This document shows, in pieces, positions 26,994 to 36,103 of a DNA stretch of 64,000 nt (its first letter is position 1; every line of letters begins with the position of its first letter). The position numbers and the translations under genes were made by a program. The notes beneath the pieces are model-generated. The model saw nothing but the letters and a program-made list of their open reading frames with translations, did not search any database and had not been told where the DNA came from. Source of the stretch: Xylophilus sp. GW821-FHT01B05 (lineage in GTDB: Bacteria > Pseudomonadota > Gammaproteobacteria > Burkholderiales > Burkholderiaceae_C). Where the stretch lies: the NCBI GenBank assembly GCA_038961845.1, contig CP152408.1:868001-932000 (forward strand), in the 5' to 3' direction.

Positions 26994-28502
26994 CTACTGG
27001 AACGCCACTTCCGCAAAGCTGCGCAGCTTGCGGCTGTGCAGCCGGTTGACGCCGCCTTCGCGCAGGATGTCGATGGCGCGCATGCCGATGCGCAGGTGCT
27101 GGTCCACGCGCTCGCGGTAGAAGTGGTTGGCCATGCCCGGCAGCTTGATCTCGCCGTGCAGCGGCTTGTCGGACACGCACAGCAGGGTGCCATAGGGCAC
27201 ACGGAAGCGGAAACCGTTGGCGGCGATGGTGGCGCTCTCCATGTCCAGCGCGATGGCGCGGCTCTGGCTGAAGCGGCGCTGCGGCTCGTTGTCGGGCAGC
27301 AGCTCCCAGTTGCGGTTGTCGGTGCTGGCCACGGTGCCGGTACGCATGATGCGTTTCAGGGCTGGGCCGTCCAGGCCGGTGACCTCGGCCACGGCCTTCT
27401 CCAGCGCCACCTGGATTTCTGCCAGCGCGGGAATCGGCACCCACAGCGGCAGCTCTTCGTCCAGCACGTGGTCTTCACGCACATAGCCGTGGGCCAGCAC
27501 GTAGTCGCCCAACTGCTGGCTGTTGCGCAGGCCGGCGCAGTGGCCCAGCATCATCCAGGCGTGCGGGCGCAGCACGGCGATGTGGTCGGTAATGGTCTTG
27601 GCATTGGACGGGCCCACGCCGATGTTGACCATGGTGATGCCGCTGTGATCGGCGCGCACCAGGTGGTAGGCCGGCATCTGCGGCAGCCGGGGCGGGGAGG
27701 CGCCCTGGGTCTGCTCCAGCAACTGGCCAAACTCGTCGCCCGGCGCGGCGGGCGGCAGGCCGCGCCGGCGCGTGACCACGTTGCCCGGCTCGATGAATGC
27801 GATGTATTCGCTGCCGGGGTCGTTCATGGCCTCGTGGCCCAGGCGCACGAACTCGTCTATGTAGAACTGGTAGTTGGTGAACAGCACGAAGTTCTGGAAC
27901 CACTCCGGCCCGGTGCCGGTGTAGTGGCGCAGCCGGTGCAGCGAATAGTCCACGCGCGGCGCGGTGAACAGCGATAGCGGCAGGGCCTCGCTGGGCGTGG
28001 CGCGCTGCGTGCCGTTGGCAATGCCGTCGTCCATCGCGGCCAGGTCGGGCAGGTCGAACAGGTCGCGCATCAGCATGCGGCGGGTGGGCGACAGCATGCC
28101 TTCGACATGGTCGTTCTGCGCAAAGGAGAAATGCAGCGGGATCGGCTGGGCGCTGGTGCCAACCTCCAGTTCCACGCCATGGCTGCGGCGCAGCAGGCGG
28201 AACTGCTCGGCGTAGTAGTGGGCAAACAGGTCCGGGCGGGTCAGCGTGGTTTCGTAGGTGCCAGGGCCTTCCACGAAGCCGTAGGCCAGCGGCGAGTCGG
28301 CGCGCACCACGGTGTCGGTGTGCACCCGCACGAACGGGTAGCAGGCGCGTACGTGGCCGGGCAGCTCTTCGCCGGCGACAAAGCGCTGCATGGCGTCGCG
28401 CAGATGCGCAAGGCTGGCGTCGTAGATGGCACGGACCTGGGCCAGCGCGGCATCGACATCGGTGAAGCGCTGGCTGGCAATGAAGGGCGGCATGTAGGGC
28501 AT
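26994..28502 (-). CDS. amn: AMP nucleosidase
   Basis: 502-aa cytosolic enzyme that hydrolyses AMP to adenine and ribose 5-phosphate, buffering the adenylate pool. The N-terminal domain is typical of Amn (YPFVRVHTDTVV). The C-terminal nucleoside-phosphorylase-like domain shows GVGPSNAKTITDHIAVLRPH, MLGHCAGLR, and the ribose-binding DMESATIAANGFR with its catalytic Asp in CVSDKPLHGE. E. coli Amn is 484 aa. Start at 28502 chosen (MPYMPPFIASQRFTD); the ATG three codons in is possible. The two-component genes follow 5 bp downstream. Confidence 0.95.
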   Translation of the reverse strand: MPYMPPFIASQRFTDVDAALAQVRAIYDASLAHLRDAMQRFVAGEELPGHVRACYPFVRVHTDTVVRADSPLAYGFVEGPGTYETTLTRPDLFAHYYAEQFRLLRRSHGVELEVGTSAQPIPLHFSFAQNDHVEGMLSPTRRMLMRDLFDLPDLAAMDDGIANGTQRATPSEALPLSLFTAPRVDYSLHRLRHYTGTGPEWFQNFVLFTNYQFYIDEFVRLGHEAMNDPGSEYIAFIEPGNVVTRRRGLPPAAPGDEFGQLLEQTQGASPPRLPQMPAYHLVRADHSGITMVNIGVGPSNAKTITDHIAVLRPHAWMMLGHCAGLRNSQQLGDYVLAHGYVREDHVLDEELPLWVPIPALAEIQVALEKAVAEVTGLDGPALKRIMRTGTVASTDNRNWELLPDNEPQRRFSQSRAIALDMESATIAANGFRFRVPYGTLLCVSDKPLHGEIKLPGMANHFYRERVDQHLRIGMRAIDILREGGVNRLHSRKLRSFAEVAFQ

Positions 28503-28689
28503 GGCGCCATTGTGCATCCGTGTAACAGCCGGAAACGTCCTACACGTTGGCGCGCCGCCCCCTGACCCGGAGCCTTGGCGCACCTGCTTACATTTTGTCC
28601 GTCGCCTCTGTAAATGGTCTCGAAAGGCCCGGTTTGCAAGGCACCCCAAACCCGCCGGCACTGTCCGGTCATTTCTGGAAGGACCCAGC

Positions 28690-28947
28690 ATGAGCACGAC
28701 CGCCACGGCCACCAACCCCTTCGCCCTCATCATGGACCCTGATGCGGTGCTGCAGGCGATGGAGCATTCCGATGCGCTGCGTAGCCTCAAGCTGCGTCGC
28801 ATTCAGCCGCTTGACGAAATGCCAATGGCCCGCAAGGGCGTGGTAGCGGCGGTGATCGACAAAGACATCGATCAAGCCAACTTCCCGCTGTGGCGTGACC
28901 TGATCTCCAGCACCGATCCAGATTTTTTCTCGCAACTGTTCAACTGA
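28690..28947 (+). CDS. small conserved-looking hypothetical protein (85 aa)
   Basis: 85-aa acidic-to-neutral protein with no recognised domain and no signal peptide or membrane span. The start has GGAAGGACC upstream as a fair ribosome-binding site, and a strong terminator follows 51 bp after the stop, so it looks like a real monocistronic gene. The sequence is hydrophilic with two amphipathic helices (DAVLQAMEHSDALRSLKL, then PLWRDLISSTDPDFFSQLF). Such short proteins occur near amn/gor in related genomes as far as I recall; function unknown. Confidence 0.7.
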   Translation: MSTTATATNPFALIMDPDAVLQAMEHSDALRSLKLRRIQPLDEMPMARKGVVAAVIDKDIDQANFPLWRDLISSTDPDFFSQLFN

Positions 28948-28998
28948 GACCGAGCTTCAAGGGCCGCTGAGACGGCACCTGGGATAACTCCAGACTGG

Positions 28999-29030
28999 CC
29001 CGCAGGGTTCGCGCTCTGCGGGTTTTTTTT
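28999..29030 (+). terminator. Rho-independent terminator after the 85-aa gene
   Basis: Stem CCCGCAG / CTGCGGG with loop GGTTCGCGCT, followed by eight T. It also separates this gene from the convergent gor gene. Confidence 0.9.
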
Positions 29031-29037
29031 GGCCGGC

Positions 29038-30402
29038 TCAAGCCGTGGGGGCGACGGGCGTGCGCAGCGTCACCAGCTCTTCGGCCAGCGTCGGGTGGAT
29101 GCCCACCGTGCTGTCGAACAGCGCCTTGGTGGTGCCGGCGCGCAGGGCCACGGCAAAGCCCTGCACGATCTCGCCCGCGTCCGGTCCGACCACGTGCAGC
29201 CCCACCACCCGGTCGCTGGCCGTGTCCACCACCAGCTTGACCAGCGTGCGCTCATCCCGGCCCGACAAGGTGTGGCGCAGCGCCCGGAAGTCGCTGCGGA
29301 AGATCGTCACCTGGCCATAGCGCTCACGCGCGGCGGCCTCGGTCAGGCCCACAGTGCCGATGTTGGGGTGGGTGAAGACGGCCGTCGGGATGTAGTCGTA
29401 ATCCATGCGGCGCTGGCCGTTGCCAAACAGGTGATCGACCAGCGCCATCGCCTCGCCCAGCGCCACTGGTGTGAGCTGCAGGCGCGAGGACACATCACCA
29501 ATCGCGTAGATCGAGGGCACGCTGCTGCGGTACTGCGCATCGACCTCGATCGCACCGCCGGCGGTGGTGCGCAGGCCCACGTTCTCCAGCCCCAGGCCCG
29601 CAGTGTTGGGCACGCGGCCGGTGGCATACAGCACCGCGTCGGCGCTGAGCTGGCTGCCGTCGGCAAGTGTCAGCTGCAGCGTGCCGTCGGGTGTCTTTGT
29701 GATGCTGCTGACCTGGCTGTGCAGGCGTATGTCCACGCCGGCCTTGCCCATCTCGGTGGCGATAAAGGACTGCACGTCATGGTCGAAGCCACGCAACAGC
29801 GCGCCGCTGCGCTGCAACTGCGTGACCTGCGCACCCAGGCCGTGAAAGATCGAGGCGAACTCGCAGGCGATGTAGCCGCCGCCCACCACCACCAGCCGGC
29901 GCGGGAACGGGTCCAGGTCGAACATGGCGTCTGAGGTCTGTATCCATTCGCGTCCCGGCAGCTCAGGCACCTGCGGCCGGCCGCCGGTGGCGATCAGGAT
30001 GGTCTTGGCGCTGAAGCGCTGTTCGCCCACGGCCACCTCGTGCGGGCCGCGGATCTGCGCCCAACCCTCGATGATTTGCGCCCCGGCGCCTTGCAGCAAC
30101 TGGCCGTAGATGCCGTTGAGCCGCGCGATCTCCTTGGCCCGTGCGGCTTTCAGTGCGGACCAGTCGAACACCGGCGGCTCCAGCCGCCAGCCAAAGCCGG
30201 CGGCCTCCTCGAAGGCCTCGGCATAGCCAGCGGCATAGCTGTAGAGCTTCTTCGGGATGCAGCCCACGTTCACGCAGGTACCGCCCAGCGCGCCTGCCTC
30301 GGCCACCGCCACGCGGGCACCGCGCTGCGCCGCCATGCGCGCCGCGCGCACGCCGCCGCTGCCGGCGCCAATCACGAAAAGGTCGAAGTCGTAGCGCGTC
30401 AT
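29038..30402 (-). CDS. gor: glutathione-disulfide reductase
   Basis: 454-aa FAD- and NADPH-dependent cytosolic enzyme that keeps glutathione reduced. The start at 30402 gives MTRYDFDLFVIGAGSGG with the FAD dinucleotide fold. The redox-active disulfide is in GGTCVNVGCIPKK. The second dinucleotide fold is LVVVGGGYIACEFASIF, the FAD-binding ATGRVPNT and AIGDVS segments follow, and the catalytic His is in the C-terminal VGIHPTLAEE. Length matches Gor (about 450 aa). Divergent from dbpA. Confidence 0.95.
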   Translation of the reverse strand: MTRYDFDLFVIGAGSGGVRAARMAAQRGARVAVAEAGALGGTCVNVGCIPKKLYSYAAGYAEAFEEAAGFGWRLEPPVFDWSALKAARAKEIARLNGIYGQLLQGAGAQIIEGWAQIRGPHEVAVGEQRFSAKTILIATGGRPQVPELPGREWIQTSDAMFDLDPFPRRLVVVGGGYIACEFASIFHGLGAQVTQLQRSGALLRGFDHDVQSFIATEMGKAGVDIRLHSQVSSITKTPDGTLQLTLADGSQLSADAVLYATGRVPNTAGLGLENVGLRTTAGGAIEVDAQYRSSVPSIYAIGDVSSRLQLTPVALGEAMALVDHLFGNGQRRMDYDYIPTAVFTHPNIGTVGLTEAAARERYGQVTIFRSDFRALRHTLSGRDERTLVKLVVDTASDRVVGLHVVGPDAGEIVQGFAVALRAGTTKALFDSTVGIHPTLAEELVTLRTPVAPTA

Positions 30403-30462
30403 GGAATGCCTCGTGCCTGGCACCAATACGGCACCGTGGGCCGTGGTGCGGATAATCGGACG

Positions 30463-31881
30463 ATGAACGATACCCGCGATTCCTCCCCCGCCGCTGCGGC
30501 AGGGGCTTCTGATTTCTCACGCCTGGCACTGGCGCCGCACGTGCTGGCCAACCTGGAGGCGCTGGGTTACCGCAGCATGACGCCGATCCAGGCCGCCAGC
30601 TTGCCGCCCGCGTTGCTGGGCAAGGACATCATTGCCCAGGCCGCCACCGGCAGCGGCAAGACGGCCGCCTTTGGCCTGGCGCTGCTGGCCCAGCTCAACC
30701 CGCGCCGCTTTGCCATACAAGCGCTGGTGCTGTGCCCCACGCGCGAGCTGGCCGACCAGGTCAGCACCGAGATCCGCCGCCTGGCCCGCGCCGAAGACAA
30801 CGTGAAGCTGGTCACGCTCTGCGGCGGCGTGCCGCTGCGCGCGCAGACCGCCAGCCTGGAGCACGGCGCCCACATCGTGGTCGGCACGCCCGGCCGCATC
30901 ATGGACCACCTGGACCGCGGCCACCTGGACCTGTCCGCGCTCAACACCCTGGTGCTGGACGAGGCCGACCGCATGCTGGACATGGGCTTTGTCGATGACA
31001 TCGCCAAGGTGGCCAAGCAATGCCCGGTGAACCGCCAGACGCTGCTGTTCTCCGCCACCTACCCCGAGGGCATCGCCCAGCTCGCGCAGAAGTTCATGCG
31101 CGACCCGCAGCAGGTGACGGTCAAGGCGCAGCACAGTGCGGCCAAGATCCGCCAGTACTGGTACGAGGTGCGCGACAGCGAGCGCCTGCACACCGTGTCG
31201 CTGCTGCTGGACCACTTCCGCCCGGCCAGCACGCTGGCCTTCTGCAATACCAAGCAGCAGTGCCGAGACCTGTCTGACGTGCTGCAGGCGCAAGGCATCG
31301 TGGCGCTGGCGCTGCACGGCGAGCTGGAGCAGCGCGACCGCGATCAGGTGCTGGTGCAGTTCGCCAACGGCAGTTGCTCGGTATTGGTGGCGACCGACGT
31401 GGCCGCGCGCGGGCTGGACATTGCCCAGCTTGAAGCGGTGATCAATGTCGACACCACGCCTGATTCTGAAGTGCACATCCACCGCATCGGCCGCACCGGC
31501 CGTGGCGACGCCGAAGGCCTGGTACTGAACCTGGCCAGCCTGAACGAGATGGGCAGCGTCGGCAAGATCGAGCAATTGCAGGGCCGTGAATCGGATTGGC
31601 ATGCGCTGGCCGAGCTGACCCCCGCCGGCGGCGCGCCGCTGGTGCCGCCCATGGCCACGCTGCAGATATCCGGCGGCCGCAAGGAAAAGATCCGCGCCGG
31701 CGACGTGCTGGGCGCACTCACCGGCGATGCCGGCTTTGCCAAGGAGCAGGTCGGCAAGATCAGCGTGAATGACTTCTCCACCTACGTGGCGGTGTCGCGC
31801 GGCATTGCGCGTGAGGCGGTCAAGCGCCTGTCGGCGGGGCGCATCAAGGGCAAGAGCGTCAAGGTGCGGCTGCTGGAGTAG
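30463..31881 (+). CDS. dbpA: ATP-dependent RNA helicase DbpA
   Basis: 472-aa DEAD-box helicase acting in 50S ribosome assembly. Motifs in order: Q motif MTPIQAASLPP, Walker A AATGSGKTAAFG, PTRELADQ, TPGRIMDHL, LDEADRMLDMGF (DEAD), FSATYPEG (SAT), ATDVAARGLDI and HRIGRTGRG (motif VI). The C-terminal about 75 residues (SGGRKEKIRAGDVLGALT ... KGKSVKVRLLE) are the DbpA RNA-binding domain specific for 23S rRNA hairpin 92. The start at 30463 is the first ATG matching the family length (E. coli 457 aa). Confidence 0.95.
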   Translation: MNDTRDSSPAAAAGASDFSRLALAPHVLANLEALGYRSMTPIQAASLPPALLGKDIIAQAATGSGKTAAFGLALLAQLNPRRFAIQALVLCPTRELADQVSTEIRRLARAEDNVKLVTLCGGVPLRAQTASLEHGAHIVVGTPGRIMDHLDRGHLDLSALNTLVLDEADRMLDMGFVDDIAKVAKQCPVNRQTLLFSATYPEGIAQLAQKFMRDPQQVTVKAQHSAAKIRQYWYEVRDSERLHTVSLLLDHFRPASTLAFCNTKQQCRDLSDVLQAQGIVALALHGELEQRDRDQVLVQFANGSCSVLVATDVAARGLDIAQLEAVINVDTTPDSEVHIHRIGRTGRGDAEGLVLNLASLNEMGSVGKIEQLQGRESDWHALAELTPAGGAPLVPPMATLQISGGRKEKIRAGDVLGALTGDAGFAKEQVGKISVNDFSTYVAVSRGIAREAVKRLSAGRIKGKSVKVRLLE

Positions 31882-31999
31882 GCCGTGCAGCAGTGCCGCG
31901 CAAATATTTTTCGCGCCACTGCATCCAGAGGGCCCGCTCGCGGGTAGTACCCACAGCGGCAGAGATTGCCGCTGCACCATCAACCCTCTGGAGAAGACC

Positions 32000-32575
32000 A
32001 TGCAACGCTCGTCCCTGTCCCGCTCTGCCGCCGTCCTTGGCACGGTGTCTGCCGCCGCGCTGCTCGCCGCCTGCGGCTCCATGAACCCCACGACGCGGGC
32101 CAGCAGCTATTCGCAGGCCAGCCTGCCGCCCACGATCCAGGTGCCCGATGGCCACAAGGTGGCCTGGGAAACCGTGGGCAGCGGCGACATCACCTATGAA
32201 TGCCGCGACAAGGCCAATGCGCCGGGCCAGACGGAATGGGTCTTTATCGGCCCGGACGCCGTGCTGAAGGACCGCAGCGGCAAGCAGGTCGGCCGCTACT
32301 ACGGCCCGCCCGCCACCTGGGAGGCGCAAGACGGCTCCAAGCTCACGGCCACGCAACTGGCCGTGGCGCCATCCAGCCCGGGCAGCCTGCCCTATCAATT
32401 GGTCAAGGCCAACCCGGCCGTGGGCAGTGGCGCGCTGACGGGCGTCACCTACATCCAGCGCGTGGCCCTGCAGGGCGGTGTGGCGCCTGCGGCGCTGCCT
32501 TGCGGCGCGAGCAACAAGGGCCAGAAGACCATCGTCAAGTACCAGGCCGACTACATCTTCTGGAAGCCCGCCTGA
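32000..32575 (+). CDS. DUF3455-domain lipoprotein
   Basis: 191-aa exported protein of unknown function. The signal peptide ends in a lipobox, AALLAACGSM, so it is probably anchored to a membrane through Cys. The mature part carries the DUF3455 pattern: PDGHKVAWETVGSGDITYEC, then FIGPDAVLKDRSGKQVGRYY, GPPATWEAQDGSKLTA and GVTYIQRVALQGG. CTGGAGAAGACC gives a good ribosome-binding site. An ECF sigma factor and anti-sigma factor follow on the same strand, so it may belong to their regulon. Confidence 0.85.
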   Translation: MQRSSLSRSAAVLGTVSAAALLAACGSMNPTTRASSYSQASLPPTIQVPDGHKVAWETVGSGDITYECRDKANAPGQTEWVFIGPDAVLKDRSGKQVGRYYGPPATWEAQDGSKLTATQLAVAPSSPGSLPYQLVKANPAVGSGALTGVTYIQRVALQGGVAPAALPCGASNKGQKTIVKYQADYIFWKPA

Positions 32576-32639
32576 TTGCAGACCCGTTTGAAAGCTGGGG
32601 GCGGCTACCATCGGCGGACTCGCCCCCTGCCGCCCACGC

Positions 32640-33242
32640 GTGGCGCAGGGCCGATTCCTTCCGACGCCGCCGCCGACCGTGCCCATCACCGACGACGCCT
32701 TCGACCACAACGCTGCGCTGCAGGCCTGTGCCCGCGGCGACCGCCTGGCGCTGCAGCGCATCTACCAGCGCGAGGCGCGCTTTCTGCTGGGTGTGGCGCT
32801 GCGCATCGTGCGCGAGCGCCAGCAGGCAGAAGACGTGCTGCACGACGCCTTCGTCGCCATCTGGAGCCGCGCCGCCAGCTTTGATCCGCAGCGCGGCGAT
32901 GGCCGCGGCTGGATCTACAGCGTGGTGCGGCATGCGGCGCTGAACCATGTGCGCGACGGCGCGCGCGAGGTGGCGCTGGACGAAGACGCCGCCGCCGCGG
33001 TGGATGACGAGGCCGCGCTGCAGGCCTACCGGGCCGGCGATGCCTTCGAGCTGCATGCCGACCTGGGCCGCCTGCACGATTGCCTGACGCAACTGGCGCC
33101 GGCGCGGCGCGATTGCATCCTGTATGCCTATGTGGAAGGTTGTTCGCACGGCGAGATCGCGGCGCGCCTGAAGACGCCGCTGGGCACCGTCAAGGCCTGG
33201 ATCCAGCGTGGCATGGGCGCGCTGCGGGAATGCATGGCATGA
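32640..33242 (+). CDS. ECF sigma factor (SigK-like)
   Basis: 200-aa extracytoplasmic-function sigma factor. Region 2: RVERQQAEDVLHDAFVAIW-type sequence at about residues 60-80 (-10 recognition), region 2.4 near GRGWIYSVVRHAALN. Region 4 HTH: CSHGEIAARLKTPLGTVKAWIQRGMG (-35 recognition). An alternative GTG start at 32679 (VPITDDAFDHNAAL) is more usual for the family and would give about 187 aa. The stop overlaps the anti-sigma start (ATGA), the standard arrangement for a sigma/anti-sigma pair. Confidence 0.9.
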   Translation: MAQGRFLPTPPPTVPITDDAFDHNAALQACARGDRLALQRIYQREARFLLGVALRIVRERQQAEDVLHDAFVAIWSRAASFDPQRGDGRGWIYSVVRHAALNHVRDGAREVALDEDAAAAVDDEAALQAYRAGDAFELHADLGRLHDCLTQLAPARRDCILYAYVEGCSHGEIAARLKTPLGTVKAWIQRGMGALRECMA

Positions 33243-33946
33243 GCACCACAACCAATACTCCTGAAGCACTGCAGGCACTGGCCGGCGACTACGTGCTGGG
33301 CACGCTGCCCGCCGCGCGCCGGCGCGAGGTCGAGGCGCGCATGGCGCAAGAGCCCGCGCTGCGTGCCGCGGTGGACGCCTGGGAAGCGCGCTTGCTGCCG
33401 CTGACGGCGTTGGCGCCGGCGGTGGAGCCCTCGGCGCCGTTGTGGGGCCGCATTGCGCGTAGCGTGGGCGCGCCGGCACCCGTCCACCGCGTGCGCGACT
33501 GGTGGAGCAGCCTGTTCCTGTGGCGCGGCATGGCCGGCGCCGGTTTTGCCCTTGCGGCCATCCTGGCGGCGGTGCTGCTGCGGCAGATGGCCGTGCCGCC
33601 CGCCACGCCGCAGTACCTGGTGGTGCTGGTCGCGCCACAAGACAAGGCGCCGGGCTGGGTGGTGCAGGCGCGCTCGCCACAGACGCTGGACCTGATCCCG
33701 CTGGCCACCACGGCGGTGCCGGCGGAGAAGACGCTGCAGTTCTGGACCAAGGCCGACGGCTGGTCTGGCCCCAAGTCGCTGGGCCTGGTGCAGCCGGGCC
33801 AGGTGATCCACGTGCCGCTGGACCAGCTGCCGCCGCTGGAGCCCAACCAGTTGTTCGAACTGACGCTGGAGCCCGCCGGTGGCTCGCCGCTGGACCGCCC
33901 GACCGGGCCGATCCAGTTCATCGGCCGCGCGGTGAAAGTCACCTGA
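33239..33946 (+). CDS. RskA-type membrane anti-sigma factor
   Basis: 235-aa single-span anti-sigma factor. The N-terminal cytoplasmic part has the typical LAGDYVLGTLPAARRREVEARM block. One membrane span, MAGAGFALAAILAAVLL, sits at about residues 98-115, and the C-terminal periplasmic domain (RskA-C) has VVQARSPQTLDLIPLAT and LGLVQPGQVIHVPL. It holds the co-encoded ECF sigma factor inactive until an envelope signal leads to its cleavage (family knowledge). Start at 33239 overlaps the sigma stop by 4 bp. Confidence 0.9.
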   Translation: MSTTTNTPEALQALAGDYVLGTLPAARRREVEARMAQEPALRAAVDAWEARLLPLTALAPAVEPSAPLWGRIARSVGAPAPVHRVRDWWSSLFLWRGMAGAGFALAAILAAVLLRQMAVPPATPQYLVVLVAPQDKAPGWVVQARSPQTLDLIPLATTAVPAEKTLQFWTKADGWSGPKSLGLVQPGQVIHVPLDQLPPLEPNQLFELTLEPAGGSPLDRPTGPIQFIGRAVKVT

Positions 33947-33970
33947 GCCGCTTGCTTACAAAATTATGGG

Positions 33971-34027
33971 TCAAATGGGCCTTTAGCCCAGGTGGGGCCT
34001 GGGCTTATAGCTATCAAATACGTAGTG
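33971..34027. repeat. dispersed palindromic mini-repeat (family A, copy 5)
   Basis: TCAAATGGGCCTTTAGCCCA, GGTGGGGCCTGGGCTTATAG, CTATCAAATACGTAG: a near-consensus copy with intact core arms. It fills the gap between the anti-sigma gene and the convergent OmpA-like gene, touching the latter's stop. Confidence 0.85.
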
Positions 34028-34031
34028 GGCT

Positions 34032-34643
34032 TTAGCGCACGATGATTTCGACGCGCCGGTTGCGCTGCTCGGCCACGGCGTCGCGTGTGGGCACCGCCGG
34101 GTCGCGCTTGCCGCGGCCCGAGGCCTCCAGGCGCTCGGCCGGGAACTGGCGGGCGATCAGCATGTCGCGCACCTCGTTGGCGCGCTGCAGTGACAGCCGG
34201 TCGTTCAGCTCCAGCGTGCCCAGGGTGTCGGTGTGGCCGATCACCAGAATCTCGCCGCCCGGATGCTGGGTGGCGGCGTCCAGGATGGCGCTGAGGGTGT
34301 GGGCCGATTCCAGCGTGAGCTGGGTGGTGCCGAACTGGAAGTACAGCACGAAGCGCTGGCTGGCCGGCGGCGCGGTGGCGAACAACGGCGCATAGCTGCG
34401 TTGCACCGTGTCGGCCGGCAATTGGTCGGTGCGCGGGGCCTGGCCTGCGGCGGCGCTGGCGCGCTCGAACGGGGTGTCCAGCTTTTGCTCGGTGCCGCCC
34501 GAGCGCAGTACCACGGCCGAGGCCGATCCATCGGCCTGCGGCAGCAGCAGCACGCGTGTGGTCGGGCCGGGGGGGCTGGCACAGCCGCCCAGCGCAGCCA
34601 CCAAGGCCGCAGCGGCCAGCGCCTTGGCCCGCGCAGGCCTCAC
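34032..34643 (-). CDS. OmpA-domain peptidoglycan-associated lipoprotein
   Basis: 203-aa envelope lipoprotein. The signal peptide ends in the lipobox ALGGCAS, then a short variable domain, then a C-terminal OmpA-like domain (about residues 98-203). Peptidoglycan-contact motif [20 protein letters not shown], followed by [12 protein letters not shown] and the end NRRVEIIVR, as in Pal/OmpA proteins. It overlaps the end of the FecR-domain gene by 4 bp, so the two are co-translated and probably work together at the cell wall. Confidence 0.9.
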   Translation of the reverse strand: MRPARAKALAAAALVAALGGCASPPGPTTRVLLLPQADGSASAVVLRSGGTEQKLDTPFERASAAAGQAPRTDQLPADTVQRSYAPLFATAPPASQRFVLYFQFGTTQLTLESAHTLSAILDAATQHPGGEILVIGHTDTLGTLELNDRLSLQRANEVRDMLIARQFPAERLEASGRGKRDPAVPTRDAVAEQRNRRVEIIVR

Positions 34644-35122
34644 TGCAGTTTTCCTGCGGCTGCCGGCTCCTCGACCTCCACGATGAAATCGGTGCCGAGG
34701 ATGCCTACGGTCGAGGTCGGCGTGTCGACCTTGACCGCGTCGTGCCGGGTCTTGCCGATCAGGCCGGTGACCATGCGCATGGTGCCGCGCAGCACCGATA
34801 CCGCCAGGTTGCCCTCATGCGTGGTGGAGTCGAAGCTGAAGGCCTTCAGCTCCAGGCGGCTGCCGGGGCCGATCACCATCACCGTGCCGTCGCGCAGCAC
34901 CACGCTGGCCGAACTGTCGGCGCCCGTCACGATGCGGTCGGCCGCAGTCAGCGCATCGCCCGACTGCAGGGCGCGCTCGCCATTGCTGTTTTGCACGACC
35001 ACGCTGCCATTGACCAACTTCACGGTGCCGGCGCGCGCAGCCGGCTCTGCGGCCCTCGCGGGGATGGCCATGGCCCACAGCATGAGCAGCACAGCCGCAG
35101 TGCGGATGCCTGTAGTCTTCAT
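34640..35122 (-). CDS. FecR-domain periplasmic protein
   Basis: 160-aa exported protein with a Sec signal peptide ([16 protein letters not shown]) and a FecR-type beta domain: [56 protein letters not shown] and [17 protein letters not shown]. The start at 35122 is the one that gives a signal peptide. FecR/OmpA pairs often sit with a CHASE2-adenylate cyclase gene; none is present here. Function unknown, likely envelope sensing. Confidence 0.85.
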   Translation of the reverse strand: MKTTGIRTAAVLLMLWAMAIPARAAEPAARAGTVKLVNGSVVVQNSNGERALQSGDALTAADRIVTGADSSASVVLRDGTVMVIGPGSRLELKAFSFDSTTHEGNLAVSVLRGTMRMVTGLIGKTRHDAVKVDTPTSTVGILGTDFIVEVEEPAAAGKLQ

Positions 35123-35213
35123 TCTTTTTCTTCCAGGACAGGAAACCGCGCATGCTAAGGCAAATCGACATTCCGGCTCTTTCGTTACATCCGGCGCGGC
35201 CGGGCCTGCTGCC

Positions 35214-35660
35214 GTGATCGCGCTGCTGCAGCGGGTGTCGGAGGCCCGCGTGCGCATCGCGGGCGAGACGGTGGGCGAGATCGGCGCCGGCCTGCTGGTG
35301 TTGCTCTGCGCCGAGCGTGGCGATACCGAGTCCGAGGCGGACCGGCTGCTGGCCAAGCTGTTGAAGCTGCGCATCTTTGGCGACGACGCCGGCAAGATGA
35401 ACCGCAGCGTGCAGGATGTGGCAGGGGGCCTGCTCGTCGTCAGCCAGTTCACGCTGGCAGCCGATACCTCCAGCGGCACGCGGCCGGGTTTCTCCAACGC
35501 TGCCGCGCCTGCGGACGGCCAGCGGCTGTACGACTACTTCGTGCAGCGCGCACAGGCCGCACACGCGCCGGTGCAAACAGGCCGTTTTGGCGCAGACATG
35601 CAGGTGCAGCTGACCAACGACGGGCCGGTGACGATTCCGCTGACGGTGCGGCCTCAGTAG
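35214..35660 (+). CDS. dtd: D-aminoacyl-tRNA deacylase
   Basis: 148-aa enzyme that removes D-amino acids (and glycine) wrongly attached to tRNA. GTG start at 35214 gives (M)[14 protein letters not shown], the normal N-terminus; there is no in-frame ATG nearby. Catalytic motifs are [17 protein letters not shown] (SQFTL) and [12 protein letters not shown] (cross-subunit NxGPxT). Length matches the family (145-150 aa). Its 3' end overlaps the convergent ybeY gene by 7 bp. Confidence 0.95.
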   Translation: MIALLQRVSEARVRIAGETVGEIGAGLLVLLCAERGDTESEADRLLAKLLKLRIFGDDAGKMNRSVQDVAGGLLVVSQFTLAADTSSGTRPGFSNAAAPADGQRLYDYFVQRAQAAHAPVQTGRFGADMQVQLTNDGPVTIPLTVRPQ

Positions 35661-36103
35661 GGGCTCTTGTAGCCCAGGCCCGCCAGGATCTCGATCTCGC
35701 GCGCTTCCATGGCCTCGGCGTCTTCCTCGCCGGTCTCGTGGTCCCAGCCTTGCGCGTGCAAGGTGCCGTGCACCAGCAGGTGCGCGTAGTGGGCCTGCAG
35801 CGTCTTGCGCTGCTCCTTGGCCTCGCGCGCAATCACTGGCGCGCACAGCACCAGGTCGGCGGTGACGAAGGGCGCCTGCGTGTAGTCGAAGGTCAGCACA
35901 TTGGTGGCGTAGTCCTTGCCACGGTAGTCGCGGTTGAGCGCCTGGCCTTCTTCGGCATCGACGATGCGCACGGTGATCTCGCCATCGGCTTCCAGCGCGT
36001 GGCGAATCCAACGCGCCACCTTGTGCCGCGGCAGCGCGGCGCGGTGCAGGGCCGCCTCGGGGAAGCGGGCGAACTGCAGGGATAGGGTCAGGTCATTCAG
36101 CAT
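35654..36103 (-). CDS. ybeY: rRNA maturation endoribonuclease YbeY
   Basis: 149-aa zinc-dependent endoribonuclease in 16S rRNA 3'-end maturation and ribosome quality control. The zinc site is [11 protein letters not shown] (H-x3-H-x5-H) near the C-terminus, preceded by [19 protein letters not shown], another family block. It follows phoH on the same strand, the standard phoH-ybeY order; a family-A repeat exactly fills the gap between them. Confidence 0.95.
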   Translation of the reverse strand: MLNDLTLSLQFARFPEAALHRAALPRHKVARWIRHALEADGEITVRIVDAEEGQALNRDYRGKDYATNVLTFDYTQAPFVTADLVLCAPVIAREAKEQRKTLQAHYAHLLVHGTLHAQGWDHETGEEDAEAMEAREIEILAGLGYKSPY

